From Duganella sp. CF458 (GTDB lineage: Bacteria > Pseudomonadota > Gammaproteobacteria > Burkholderiales > Burkholderiaceae_D), in NCBI RefSeq assembly GCF_900113115.1, contig NZ_FOOF01000008.1, positions 1-64,000 on the forward strand: DNA of 64,000 nucleotides. The letters run 5' to 3'. Below are positions 1 through 8,769 of this stretch, in pieces; positions within the stretch are counted from its first letter, which is position 1; the number at the start of each line of letters is the position of its first letter. Position numbers and translations under genes: made by a program. Under the pieces are notes generated by a model. It saw only the letters and a program-made list of their open reading frames with translations. It did no database searches and had not been told where the DNA came from.

Positions 1-61
1 CGTATGCACCCTGCGTTTTTTGCCTTCACTCATTTGCTATCATCCTTTCGCGGACGACAGC

Positions 62-973
62 TTAAACCACCGTCTCAAATTCGGGGGCCACTATACAGGC
101 CGCAACTTTGCTCATAGCTACCTCTGGACCCGATGCCCTTCGTTCAACCCTTGCTGGCCGCTCCATGGTTGCGGGCGGATTCAAGCTATCGATCATCGTG
201 CTCGGAATCAGGACTGTGGCGCCGCGCTCTTTTGTTGTCTCATAGATGATATTCATCGCCCTCAGCTGCAATGCTGCAGGATGCCCTGCATACATGTCTG
301 CCGCCTCGACAAACTTGCCGGCAATCGCTACTTCGGCAGAGCCGAGAATGACACGAGCCTGCTTTTCGCGCTCTGCCTGTGCCTGACGAGACATTGCGTC
401 TTGCAAAGCGACAGGAATTGCTACGTCGCGGATCTCGACGGAACTGACCGATATACCCCATGCCGCCGTCTTCCGGGCAATGACATCCTTCAGCAGCGCA
501 TCAGCCTCTTTGCGTTCAGATAACAGTGACGCCAGCAGCGATGCACCGATCATTTCACGCAACGACGTTTGTGCGACGCGATCGATTGCTTCCCGATAAT
601 GCGTGATCGCCAACGCCGCTTTTTCCGCGTCGTGTACATGCCAGAAAATGATCGCGTCGACATTGACGGGAACGGTATCTCGGGTGAGCGCTTCGGCGGC
701 GTTAAAGGCAGTGGTCTGAATACGTACGTCGATGATCGCAACCACGCTATCGATGATCGGAATGATGGCAAACAGGCCCGCCCCTTTGACGCTCTGCAGC
801 TTACCCAGCCTCAAAATAACAAACTTTTCCCACGCATTGGCCATCTTCAGCGATAGTGCGATGAGAACGCCGAGGGCGAAGAAGAGCAAGGCAACGTACG
901 GCGCTCCCAAGTAAAGGGCGCCGGTGCTCGCCAGCAGGCAGACGCCGACTAAGAATGATGTAACCGGGTTCAT
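62..973 (-). CDS. Slipin / stomatin-like SPFH-domain membrane protein
   Basis: This 303-aa protein has an N-terminal hydrophobic hairpin (about residues 5-48) followed by an SPFH/band-7 domain, seen in VILRLGKLQSVKGAGLF and the later VNVDAIIFWHVHDAEKA. A charged helical stretch (about residues 205-225, RQAQAEREKQARVI) is typical of slipin oligomerisation regions. Slipins form membrane-anchored scaffolds in detergent-resistant microdomains; their exact role in bacteria is poorly defined. The ATG at 973 follows a GGAGGT ribosome site and overlaps the stop of the upstream 72-aa gene by four bases (ATGA), so the two are probably translationally coupled. Length is normal for the family. The family call is firm; the substrate or partner is unknown. 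Confidence 0.85.
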   Translation of the reverse strand: MNPVTSFLVGVCLLASTGALYLGAPYVALLFFALGVLIALSLKMANAWEKFVILRLGKLQSVKGAGLFAIIPIIDSVVAIIDVRIQTTAFNAAEALTRDTVPVNVDAIIFWHVHDAEKAALAITHYREAIDRVAQTSLREMIGASLLASLLSERKEADALLKDVIARKTAAWGISVSSVEIRDVAIPVALQDAMSRQAQAEREKQARVILGSAEVAIAGKFVEAADMYAGHPAALQLRAMNIIYETTKERGATVLIPSTMIDSLNPPATMERPARVERRASGPEVAMSKVAACIVAPEFETVV

Positions 974-1188
974 GATGACCTCCGTGGAAATGCCCGTCTA
1001 ATGAGTTCGGCTCGCGTTGAGACATGCGAGGTCATGGCAAAGTCCAGGGCAACGGGATCGCTCGCCGGGAAAGTACAACACAATGCTTCGTCCAGTGCAG
1101 CATCAAGACGAACCTGTTCGGACACGCCCATATCATTGTTGTGCAACGCGGCGTCGTCACGAGCTGGCGCTGACAAATATTCGTCCAT
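970..1188 (-). CDS. Small conserved protein (72 aa) with a FPASDPVA motif
   Basis: A short acidic protein containing LDEALCCTFPASDPVALDF. I know the pattern (LDEAL-x-E-TFPASDP-[IV]-[AS]) from many small uncharacterised proteobacterial proteins, so I take this as real. It has a GGGAG ribosome site ahead of the ATG at 1188 and ends in an ATGA overlap with the slipin gene, forming a two-gene minus-strand operon. It has no membrane segment or signal peptide. The function is unknown. The context suggests a role tied to the slipin, but that is inference only. Confidence 0.7.
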   Translation of the reverse strand: MDEYLSAPARDDAALHNNDMGVSEQVRLDAALDEALCCTFPASDPVALDFAMTSHVSTRAELIRRAFPRRSS

Positions 1189-1728
1189 AAGAAGCTCCCT
1201 TCAAAGAATATGCAGAGCCAATCGGGCTGTGTATTCAACAGGGCGAATACTTCGGTCAGATGCAATGAGTTCACTATGCGCCGAATGGTCGAAGTCGTCG
1301 GTACGCACGCGCACCCATATCATCGATACTCACGCATCACACTGGCATTCCGTGCCTGATATCGTAGGGCGCAAACCGCTTGAACCGGACCATCTCGATT
1401 CTTTCGGTAGGTGGAGTTGCCCAAGCAGGGGAATTCGGCCGGCAGCGGTTAGACAAGCGTTTCACCATCGCGATGACACATTACACTCCACTTTCTGGCA
1501 GCAACTTTGCAGTCAGATTCGTGTGGTAAAGCGAAGGAAACTGATTCTTCAAGAGAAGCAGGCAACGCGCCGTCGATCGAAAGGCCCATAATAGGGGGAG
1601 ACTGTGAGATCGCTGCGTGGCCGGCGTGCCATGGTGCTGCAGCATTACCGCCGAACATTGTGATGTTTTCTACGGCGGAGCGTTGCGGTTGCACGCGCGA
1701 TGCATGGAAAGCGGGAGGTCCTGTAGGT
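1189..1728. other. Intergenic stretch without a supported gene
   Basis: About 540 bases between the minus-strand slipin operon and the plus-strand SET-domain remnant. Open frames on both strands give low-complexity, Arg/Ser-rich translations with no family I recognise. It must hold the divergent promoters for its neighbours, but no -35/-10 pair stands out. Confidence 0.4.
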
Positions 1729-2154
1729 ATGACGAACATCAAGGCTTGTCTCGGCTACATCAAGGACACGGGCTCTTCAAAAGGCAGGGGCGTGTTCGCT
1801 AGCCGGCGGATATCGACTGGTGAACTCGTGGAGGCTTGCCCAGTTGCGCTGCTTTCCCCGCACTGGGCTCAGTTTCCCGAGGAGGTAAAGCGTTTGTTGT
1901 TCAATTGGGGACATTTGACAAAGGGGGAACCCGCGGGTTGCTTAGCCCTTGGTTGGGGCAGCATGTACAACCACGCCAATCCCGCAAATCCGAGGCACGT
2001 TGCGCTTGCTTAAGAGCAGCAGCTCCATTTCATTGCCGCCTGAGACATCGAAATCCATGAAGAACTGACCATTAATTACAATCATACTGGCGGCAATGTC
2101 AGCTCGACGGATGACGTTTGGTTTCGCAAGCATGGTGTGGCATTGATTTCTTAG
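1729..2154 (+). pseudogene. SET-domain protein, broken by two in-frame stop codons
   Basis: Reading from the ATG at 1729 (GGGAGG ribosome site at 1712-1717), the frame encodes a SET-domain protein. It shows KGRGVFASRRI near residue 20, then GWGSMYNHANPANPR, and after the stops EELTINYNHTGG and DDVWFRKHG. These correspond to the GRG-hFA, YNHS and EELTINY signatures of stand-alone SET methyltransferase-like proteins. The frame is continuous over about 141 codons but is cut by TAA at 2011-2013 and TGA at 2041-2043. No base shift is needed to restore it. Because the sequence beyond the stops is still clearly conserved, the decay looks recent. A truncated 94-aa product would lack the catalytic C-terminal half. 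Confidence 0.75.
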
Positions 2155-2174
2155 TCAGCCATGCGGTCGTCGCA

Positions 2175-2471
2175 TCAACGCAGGTGCCCAAATTTTAGGC
2201 GTGAACTGTAACTTAGCTGTCGGACAGGCGTCTCGCTGGCGTCCCCGGCTTCTGATGTATATGGTAACTCGGGCGGTATGCTGGCACATTCATGCTGGCG
2301 ATGCTGGTCCCGGGGGCCAGACAGGACACGAGCGATCGTGTCGTTGCGTAGTCTCTGGTTACGCAGGTACGCCGAGGCAAAAGACAAGCCATGCGTGCAG
2401 GCCAGGTCAATGGCATGATCAATGGCCGTTGCTTTCGCGTACTGCAGTCGGCGTTCTGGAGAGAATGACAT
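2175..2471 (-). CDS. Small helical protein of the dispersed RV[LI] family (98 aa)
   Basis: The core, HAIDLACTHGLSFASAYLR followed by IARVLSG (about residues 20-54), aligns with small proteins at 29255-29485 and 40950-41162 in this window, which carry HAIELVRTHGWRYAVEFLR and HALDLLRTHGWRYAVVYLR with RVLFG. The start at 2471 is the in-frame ATG nearest the conserved core; its ribosome site is weak (GGGGCAGCG). The C-terminal tail, from about residue 55, has no counterpart in the paralogs and is Ser/Arg-rich, so this copy may be partly decayed. Function unknown. The spaced Ala/Leu pattern ending in I-x-RVL resembles a short helix-turn-helix-like unit, which is inference. Confidence 0.5.
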   Translation of the reverse strand: MSFSPERRLQYAKATAIDHAIDLACTHGLSFASAYLRNQRLRNDTIARVLSGPRDQHRQHECASIPPELPYTSEAGDASETPVRQLSYSSRLKFGHLR

Positions 2472-2906
2472 GACGCTGCCCCAGATGGTTTCAACACCAT
2501 CACGATAGCACGAATCGCTTCCATGCACGATCGGTCCCCCGAATTGGACCGGGCATCGAACCGGATTTTGCCTGGTAGCGCTCGGTATGGAGATTCCCAG
2601 GTACGCCTGGCGCACGCCGCTTCTTCGCTCGCCAGAGTCCGCTTGGCGAACGTCGGACATTCCGAAGGCATCCCATGGCAATCGCCCACATCGACAATCG
2701 TGACAGAGAATGGATGTCCGCGATGAGACGGCAACTTCCCGACGCCGCCTCCAGTTGGCGCCGCGGATTGGCCACGTTGAATTTGAGGCGCACGGTCGGG
2801 GTACTAGCGAGCCTTAGTTCGCGCGGCGATTGCGGATGCACCGTGCCTGTTCCTGCTATGCCGGTCGCGGAAGGGGCGTGAAAGGTCGTGCGGTGGCGAA
2901 TTCCTG
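2472..2906. other. Intergenic stretch without a supported gene
   Basis: About 435 bases. Overlapping frames on both strands encode Arg/Pro-rich translations with no recognisable family, no clear ribosome site and no repeat. It may be decayed coding sequence between two small minus-strand genes. Confidence 0.35.
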
Positions 2907-3167
2907 TCACGATGCAGGACCTGGAGGCCGCCATGCTAGGACATACTCCAGTGCCAGGGCGTGCGCTTCAAGGATCGCTGCCCGTGCGTTGCGCAGCGTG
3001 GGCGTACAGATGGTTTCGTTGGGTGGGCGTTGTCGATCTTTGGGGACGCCGATCCAGACCAACTGTGCCCGAACCCCACCCAGCACTGCTTGCGTGGATA
3101 CGCGATAGGAATGGCCATCGATGACGCTGGTCTGGTCTACCAGTGCAAGTGGGCTATGGTGATTCAT
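2907..3167 (-). CDS. Small hypothetical protein (86 aa)
   Basis: It starts at the ATG at 3167 behind a GAGGCT ribosome site. The product contains VIDGHSYRVSTQAVLGGVRA, then QLVWIGVP and a C-terminal Ala-rich helix (ARAAILEAHALALEYVLAW). The plan of a short beta-rich N-half, beginning with a [YF]-x-[GHY] element, followed by one amphipathic helix recurs in other short genes here (10322, 30862 and 34250), though sequence identity to them is low. It has no signal peptide or membrane segment. I do not recognise the family. I treat it as real because of the ribosome site, the compositional regularity and the absence of a better frame on either strand. Confidence 0.5.
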   Translation of the reverse strand: MNHHSPLALVDQTSVIDGHSYRVSTQAVLGGVRAQLVWIGVPKDRQRPPNETICTPTLRNARAAILEAHALALEYVLAWRPPGPAS

Positions 3168-3414
3168 CGGAGCCTCTTCAACGAGAATGACCGGACATAC
3201 TTTCATCTTAGCGGGTTTGCGATGGATTATAGGAATCCTTGTTCAAGCCCGGCATTGACCACTGGAATGAATGCCAACTGAACTCGACAGCATGCGGAAT
3301 CGACGCCAGCCCTGGCATCAGGAGGGGCGTGCGACAGATGTTGCTCACGCAGATGGGATCGACGAGCGCGCGCGAGCAGGCAACATTGGCAGTTGCTTGT
3401 CTTGCTGTGGAGAT

Positions 3415-3500
3415 GAGCTGCCGATTGATCGTTCCAGCGGATTGCGTGCAGATGCCCAATTCGAAGCAGCACCTGCCGAAGAGCACGGTCACATCGCGTG
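3415..3500 (+). pseudogene. Remnant of a copy of the 68-aa gene at 16851
   Basis: One frame reads LPIDRSSGLRADAQFEAAPA and then EEHGHIA. It matches the start of the intact protein at 16851-17057 (MPIYRAEGLRAYAEFEAALA then EEHQVVH), and the DNA is also similar. The start codon is lost (GATGAG in place of GATATG), and the similarity stops shortly after the EEH motif, where the convergent ribonuclease gene ends. A truncated duplicate is the simplest reading. Confidence 0.55.
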
Positions 3501-4967
3501 GGCAACGGCGAAGTCGATGAAACCACGTTCAACCGACGTTGACACCAGTTGCACACGAATTGTTTGGCCCATCTTCAGTTCGGGTAATGCGCCCGTCAGC
3601 CGGCCTTCGGCTGGTGGGGCCAGGATCCGCACCCAGGCACCTTGGCTATTGACTCCTGTGACAATCCCACTGTAGTGCTGTCCAACGCTGGAGTGGAGCA
3701 AGAGGGCCGCCTCGGATTTACGTACCTGCCGTTCCACTTTTCTGGCGGCGTCTTCCTGGGCCGTACAATGCGCGGCCAATTCGGCTAGTTCAGCATCCGA
3801 GTACGGAGCGGGGATTCCCGCCAATGCCGCTTTCACCAGGCGCAGTGTGATCAAATCGGGAAAGCGCCGGTTTGGCGCCGTCGAATGCATATAGTCCTGC
3901 ACGGCCAGTCCAAAGTGACCTATGGGTGCGCCATGCTGTTTCTCGACGACATATTCACCCGAGCCCATCAGCTTGACGATGATCAGTGACAAGTCCGGAA
4001 AGTGCAGGGGATCACGTTGATGCTGGCGCGCCAGAAACGTTTGCAGTGCCTTGCCGTCAGGGAGCGCCGGCAGTGTTGCCCCGTAGCCTTGCGCCACCTC
4101 GATGATGCGTGCCCAGCGTTCGGGCGAGCGTACCACGCGCCGCAGTGAGGCGCCACCCTGGGCCGCGAGATAATCCGCCATGCATTCGTTGGTGGCGATC
4201 ATGAACTCTTCGATCAACTGTCGTGCACGGTTGTGAGGTTGCAGGCGGATATCGGTGATCCGGTCGCCATGAAACAGTGCATGCGGTTGAAATCCCTCGA
4301 ACTCGAGCGCACCCTGGGTGTGCCGCAGCAGGCGCAGCTTTTGTGCCAGAGCATCCTGCTGCCGCAGCAAGCTGGCGACAGCAGGAACACGTTGTGCTGC
4401 CGCGGGCAGGGCCTCGGGCCCTTCCAGCCACGCCGATACAGCGTCGTAAGCAAGCTGTGCCTTGTTGCGCACTGTCGCTCGGAAAATTGTTGATCCGAGC
4501 AGGACGCCATCGGCACTGAAGTCCATTTGATTGATGATCGCGAGCCGGTTCACGTCCGGATTGAGTGAGGTCAGGTTGGTGCAGAGCAGCTCCGGCAGCA
4601 TGGGGAAAATCCTGGCCGACGTATAGACGGAAGTGGTGTTGTGACGGGCATGCTGGTCAATCGGCGTCCCTTTGGCAACAAGGGCGTCGACATCGGCGAT
4701 GGCGACGGACACGCGCACGACACCATTTGGCAGTGATGCGCTGACCGTCAGCTGATCGAGGTCATGTGAATCGTCATTGTCGATGGAGAACCAAGGCAGG
4801 TCTGAGAGGTCGACGATACCGGTGGTGGCTTCGAGCGGCGCCAATGGAATGTGGGCTAGCTGCTGGAGAACAGGGGGAGGGAACTCGGGTTCCAGTCCCC
4901 GGCTGAACATCGCCAGCGCCGCGATCGTTGCCAGATTGGCCCGTTGATTCTTTAATGCACTGCGCAT
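3489..4967 (-). CDS. RNB-domain (RNase II/R-like) ribonuclease
   Basis: A 492-aa protein of the RNase II superfamily, which degrades RNA 3'-to-5' processively. The RNB catalytic block starts at SIDNDDSHDLDQ (residues 61-72), with D63, D69 and D71 matching three metal-binding Asp of E. coli RNase II. The fourth position is Gln72. Later RNB signatures are present: ARIFPMLPELLC, IEEFMIATNE, and YMHSTAPNRRFPDLITLRLV. No N-terminal cold-shock domains are evident; a short C-terminal S1/OB-like segment follows (YSGIVTGVNSQGAWVRI). The start at 4967 gives the expected short N-terminus. The compact layout and the Gln resemble, from memory, a proteobacterial subfamily distinct from rnb and rnr, so I give no symbol. 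Confidence 0.85.
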   Translation of the reverse strand: MRSALKNQRANLATIAALAMFSRGLEPEFPPPVLQQLAHIPLAPLEATTGIVDLSDLPWFSIDNDDSHDLDQLTVSASLPNGVVRVSVAIADVDALVAKGTPIDQHARHNTTSVYTSARIFPMLPELLCTNLTSLNPDVNRLAIINQMDFSADGVLLGSTIFRATVRNKAQLAYDAVSAWLEGPEALPAAAQRVPAVASLLRQQDALAQKLRLLRHTQGALEFEGFQPHALFHGDRITDIRLQPHNRARQLIEEFMIATNECMADYLAAQGGASLRRVVRSPERWARIIEVAQGYGATLPALPDGKALQTFLARQHQRDPLHFPDLSLIIVKLMGSGEYVVEKQHGAPIGHFGLAVQDYMHSTAPNRRFPDLITLRLVKAALAGIPAPYSDAELAELAAHCTAQEDAARKVERQVRKSEAALLLHSSVGQHYSGIVTGVNSQGAWVRILAPPAEGRLTGALPELKMGQTIRVQLVSTSVERGFIDFAVAHAM

Positions 4968-5221
4968 GGTCGCTCCCGGACGGTCGATCGAACCGCCAGC
5001 CTTGGGGAATTAGGCGTACGCGGCAGTACACCGTATGACGATGGTCTCGATGGACCTGGATGTGCCCCGAGGACGCTCTGATTACATGGCTCTAGCATAG
5101 TCCGATTTTTGCAGCAGCGGAGCGACCGGTGTGCCGGCCTCAGTCGGTGGCACTGGACGCTGTACCCTGTGAGGCATGCTGTTGAGTTACTGAGTCGCCC
5201 CGTCACGACGATCGAATCTCA

Positions 5222-5249
5222 CTAACGTTTGCGCTGAGTCAAGCGTTAG
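5222..5249 (-). terminator. Hairpin downstream of the CNNM/CorC-type gene
   Basis: The arms CTAACGTTTG and CAAGCGTTAG can pair over ten positions, including one G-U, around an eight-base loop. They lie just beyond the stop of the minus-strand gene ending at 5259. There is no clear U-run, so this may be an RNA-stabilising or Rho-assisted 3' structure and not a classical intrinsic terminator. Confidence 0.4.
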
Positions 5250-5258
5250 TCTGAACTA

Positions 5259-6569
5259 CTACATCTGAGCTGTTTTTTCGCGGGACTCGAGCGGGTGTCG
5301 TGTCGCCAGTACTTTATCGATGCGCAGACCGTCCAGGTCGACTACTTCGAAATCCCACCCCTGCCAGTGACAGATGTCGCCTGTTCGAGGAAGCGTTCCG
5401 AGCAACAGCATGACCATGCCACTGAGGGTGTTATACCGGCTCTTTTCCTCTTCGGGAACGCTCAGAAGTGACAGATGGTCCTTGAGTTCGGGAACCGGAA
5501 TTAATCCATCGAGAAGCCAGCTGCCGTCCTTTCGCATCACCGCCCAGCCGTCTTCGGCGCGCGAGGACTTGAATTCGCCAGTAATGGCCTCCAGCACGTC
5601 TTGCAGTGTGACGATACCTTGTACTTCGCCGTACTCGTCGACAATGAAGACTAGATGAGTGCCTGTCTGCTTGAAGTGTTCCAGCAACTCCATGCCGGTC
5701 AAGGTCTCCGGCACAAAGACGGGCTGCTGAAGCTGGGTGCCCAAGTCCAGTGGGGTACCGTGCAATGCTTGCGACAGCATTTGGCGCGCGCTGGCGATAC
5801 CCTTTACCCGATGCCAGCCACCACTAAGCACAGGGAAGCGGGAGTGCTCGCAATTGTCGAAGCGCGCCATATTGGTGGCCAGCTCGTCGTCCAGGTCAAA
5901 GTAGATGACATCGTTGCGTGGCACCATGAAGGACGCCAGTTGCCGTTCATCTAACCGGAACACGTTGCGTACCATCTGGTGTTCGTGGACCTCGATGACG
6001 CCGGTTTCGGAACCCTCTTCCAGCATCATGTGCAGGTCCTCTTCGGTGATCGGCTGTGCTCCGGTCTGTCGCACACCAAGGGCGCGCAGCACCAATTGTG
6101 TGGACGCTGACAGCAGTTTGACGAATGGCTTGGCAAGCCCTGCCAGAATCACCATGGGACGCGAAACGATGCGCGCCAACGATTCTGGATGCAGTTGGCC
6201 TAAGCGCTTGGGAACCAGTTCGCCTAGCACGATCGAAAAGTAGGTAATCGTGAGGACGACCAGGGCGGTTGATACGTTGTGGGACCAGCCAAGGGGAATG
6301 CCAAGGGATATCAGCCATTGGCCAAACGGCCGTGCAAGGGTCGCTTCGCCGACAATGCCGTTCAGGACACCGATCGACGTAATACCGATCTGGACGGTGG
6401 ACATGAATTTGTTGGGATCGGCGCCGAGTTGCAGGGCTATCTCCGCTGCGCTGTCACCGTTGTCCGCAAGCTTGCTGAGCCGGGCCTTGCGGGCCGTCAT
6501 CAATGCGACCTCGGACATCGCGAACATGCCGTTGAGCAGGATGAGCCCGAAAAGGACAGCAATTTCCAT
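5259..6569 (-). CDS. CNNM/CBS/CorC-HlyC family membrane protein ('hemolysin family')
   Basis: A 436-aa inner-membrane protein with an N-terminal CNNM (DUF21) domain. That domain shows a first helix EIAVLFGLILLNGMFAMSE, then ALMTARKARL and further hydrophobic segments to about residue 150. A CBS-pair follows (about residues 205-330, with FVPETLTGMELLEHFKQTG and FIVDEYGEVQGIVTLQDVLE), then a C-terminal CorC/HlyC transporter-associated domain. These proteins are linked to divalent-cation (Mg/Co) efflux or homeostasis; 'hemolysin' is historical. I chose the ATG at 6569 because GAAAGGG lies about nine bases upstream and the product then begins directly at the first membrane helix. A longer in-frame start at 6689 adds 40 residues that are unlike the family. 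Confidence 0.88.
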   Translation of the reverse strand: MEIAVLFGLILLNGMFAMSEVALMTARKARLSKLADNGDSAAEIALQLGADPNKFMSTVQIGITSIGVLNGIVGEATLARPFGQWLISLGIPLGWSHNVSTALVVLTITYFSIVLGELVPKRLGQLHPESLARIVSRPMVILAGLAKPFVKLLSASTQLVLRALGVRQTGAQPITEEDLHMMLEEGSETGVIEVHEHQMVRNVFRLDERQLASFMVPRNDVIYFDLDDELATNMARFDNCEHSRFPVLSGGWHRVKGIASARQMLSQALHGTPLDLGTQLQQPVFVPETLTGMELLEHFKQTGTHLVFIVDEYGEVQGIVTLQDVLEAITGEFKSSRAEDGWAVMRKDGSWLLDGLIPVPELKDHLSLLSVPEEEKSRYNTLSGMVMLLLGTLPRTGDICHWQGWDFEVVDLDGLRIDKVLATRHPLESREKTAQM

Positions 6570-6897
6570 TGTTAACCCTTTCATGCCCATGCGTGCACTG
6601 AGCCAGCCTGCTGGTGCACGAAACGCGACCCGGACCAACGTCAGATCTACCGGTTCCATTCTGACGAGATATTTTAGCGCGTTTGGCACGCAATCTTCCC
6701 ATCATCCGCGCCGGGCTTCGGAGTGTTCGACATCACGATGTGGATGTGGCATTGCTGGGTACACCCAAAGTTTGGCAAGTCCCAGCACGACGCGATGTCC
6801 TTGACGATCTTTCAAATGGTGCCCTGACGAGACGTGGTGGCATCCGGAGCAGGGAACGGGCCGCGTGAGCAGACCAGGGATCGCGGCGTCTAGACGG

Positions 6898-7344
6898 TTA
6901 CGGTTTTCCGGGCTCCGGCGGCGGTTGGGGGGCGAGCCGGCGACGATGTTCGGCATCAAACAGCACGCGCATGATCAGATGGGCCGAGACCGGATAGAGT
7001 TTCAGAAGCGCCTCGGCATATTGATTGCCCCGGGTGATGGATAAGTGGATGGCACCATCCACAACTTGGGACATGGCCTTGTTGCGGCGAGTTGTCGTGC
7101 CGGTTGTGCGCGAATTCGCCATCTGCTTCAAGGCCCTGAGCTGCTCGCTGGGCTGGGCCGGGTGTGAGGCATCCGAGCCCCGCCGGGCGCCTGCGTTCGA
7201 GAGGATGCGCAACGCGACGTCAGGTGGTACATGGTGCCGACGCAAATGTGCCCATGCGTTGACGCTGCCCCACAGCATGTCGACATCTAGCCCCGTGGCC
7301 ACGACTTCTGCGATGGGACTGCTTAAACGAATGTACTGTTTCAT
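6898..7344 (-). CDS. Two-copy protein of the dispersed small RV[LI] family (148 aa)
   Basis: This protein carries two divergent copies of the same short module. The first, near residues 15-50, has GSVNAWAHLRRHHVPPDVAL followed by RIL. The second, near residues 95-132, has DGAIHLSITRGNQYAEALLK followed by IMRVLFD. Both show the spacing A/L-rich helix, small residue, [AL]-x2-L-[RK], then [IL]-x-R-[VI]-L found in single-copy genes elsewhere in the window. The linker between them is Ser/Thr/Arg-rich. The start at 7344 lacks a strong ribosome site. It has no membrane segment or signal peptide, and the function is unknown. The sensor-kinase gene ending at 7383 reads toward it on the same strand. 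Confidence 0.6.
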   Translation of the reverse strand: MKQYIRLSSPIAEVVATGLDVDMLWGSVNAWAHLRRHHVPPDVALRILSNAGARRGSDASHPAQPSEQLRALKQMANSRTTGTTTRRNKAMSQVVDGAIHLSITRGNQYAEALLKLYPVSAHLIMRVLFDAEHRRRLAPQPPPEPGKP

Positions 7345-7382
7345 AGTCAGGTAATAGCACAGTGCGCGTGGGGGGGCTTCAC

Positions 7383-8519
7383 TTATTCGGGGATGGGAGG
7401 TATTGCAAGGCGAGGCAGCGCAATGGTAAACACGCAGCCAACTTCAGGCAGATCGCGTACGCTCAGTTGCCCTCTGTTCGCGACGACAAACTGCCGGGCG
7501 ATGGTCAGGCCCAGTCCCAATCCCGAGCGGTCGGCACCGCCTTGCTCGAAGGGCTGGAACATGCGTGCAGCCAGGTCGGCGCCTAGCCCGCCGCACTGGT
7601 CGGCGACTTCGATCAGGACACTGTCATCGACAGCATGGCATGCCAATGTTACCTCGGAGTGCAGATGCGTGAACTTGAAGGCATTCTGCAGGAGGTTCAC
7701 CACTGCAGCGAGCAGCATCGGCCGATTGCCCCGTATCGCCAATTGCGGGTCGACAGGCAAGATCTTCAGTTGGCATTGTTTTGCCACCGCCGTCAATGCC
7801 GTTGCCGCTTCGATCTCCACAACAAAGTCGGCCAGGGAGAAGATATCCCGCACGCCTGCGATGTGCTCATGACGCACGAGTGAAACGGCGTTCTGAATCA
7901 GGCTGGTTAAGCCGTCCAGGCTGCGCTCCAGGACAGCGCCAGTGGCACCGCCCAGGTTGAGGTTCCCCGTCCGGCAGGCAGTATAGGCGAGTTTGGCGGT
8001 GCCCAGCAAGTTGCGTAGCTCGTGGACAAAGAAACCCATCCGCTTGTTTTCTTCGGCATTGTGGCGATCTGATTCAATGAAATCATGTTGGGAGCTAAAG
8101 GCACTCACCGCGTAGGCAATCGCATTGTCGAGGCAACGATTCAATGTCCTGAATTCATCGACGGAAAACGGCGCGTCGCGCTCGACAGCAAGGTCGGTGA
8201 TGGCCTGGCACAAGTCGCCATAGTTGTGGACGACTTCATCGATCGTGAATCCCAGCGCAAGCATGTCCTGCCCGTGCAATGCCGCCGATGCACCCAGCTC
8301 TCCCCGGGCCACGCCGCACTCGGGGATGGCCGACATAGCCTGGTCTTCGAGTGCGCAGTGCGCCTGTTCCGTCCGCAGTGTACACGTCAGTTGATCGAGA
8401 AACATCGGCACGCCGTTTTGCAACTGCTCGGCCGTTGCGGAGTGCTCTCGCATGGCAACCTTTGCTCGGCAGCGGGCGATGAGCTCAGTACGATTGTTCG
8501 TCAGGAATTCATGCAACAT
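7383..8519 (-). CDS. Sensor histidine kinase with RsbRD-like N-terminal domain
   Basis: A 378-aa soluble kinase. The N-terminal 170 residues (LHEFLTNNRTELIARCRAKV, then the helical FTIDEVVHNYGDLCQAITDL) resemble the RsbRD-type sensor domain found in many soluble kinases. The H-box is FFVHELRNLLGTAKLAY. The N-box is VVNLLQNAFKFT, and G2 is SGLGLGLTIARQFV. No membrane segments are present, so it senses a cytoplasmic signal. The ATG at 8519 begins at the family N-terminus; the frame stays open upstream to 9116, but that extension is low-complexity and overlaps the divergent gene. A decayed paralog lies at 25729-26753. No response regulator is adjacent. Confidence 0.88.
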   Translation of the reverse strand: MLHEFLTNNRTELIARCRAKVAMREHSATAEQLQNGVPMFLDQLTCTLRTEQAHCALEDQAMSAIPECGVARGELGASAALHGQDMLALGFTIDEVVHNYGDLCQAITDLAVERDAPFSVDEFRTLNRCLDNAIAYAVSAFSSQHDFIESDRHNAEENKRMGFFVHELRNLLGTAKLAYTACRTGNLNLGGATGAVLERSLDGLTSLIQNAVSLVRHEHIAGVRDIFSLADFVVEIEAATALTAVAKQCQLKILPVDPQLAIRGNRPMLLAAVVNLLQNAFKFTHLHSEVTLACHAVDDSVLIEVADQCGGLGADLAARMFQPFEQGGADRSGLGLGLTIARQFVVANRGQLSVRDLPEVGCVFTIALPRLAIPPIPE

Positions 8520-8769
8520 AGCGGCCTTCCTCACAGTGCCATTGGAGCACTGGAGACAATGCTTACCCGGAGTCGCCGCAAGTTGGCCAGGTACGACCAT
8601 GGCCAAGCATTCAAAAGGTGATCCTACTTCTACCAGTATAGAGAAGAAATCCGGATATGGCATTGACGTCTTCGCCGATGATCCCAGCCTTCGGATATAT
8701 GTTGGTAATCGAACAGAGCAGTGGATGGATGCGATACACAATAGCCTGTTTGCAGGAGAAGGGGGGGAT

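Noticed and set aside
2041..2043. TGA as a selenocysteine codon in the SET gene
   Set aside because: A TAA lies ten codons upstream in the same frame, the family has no Sec at that position and no SECIS-like stem was seen.
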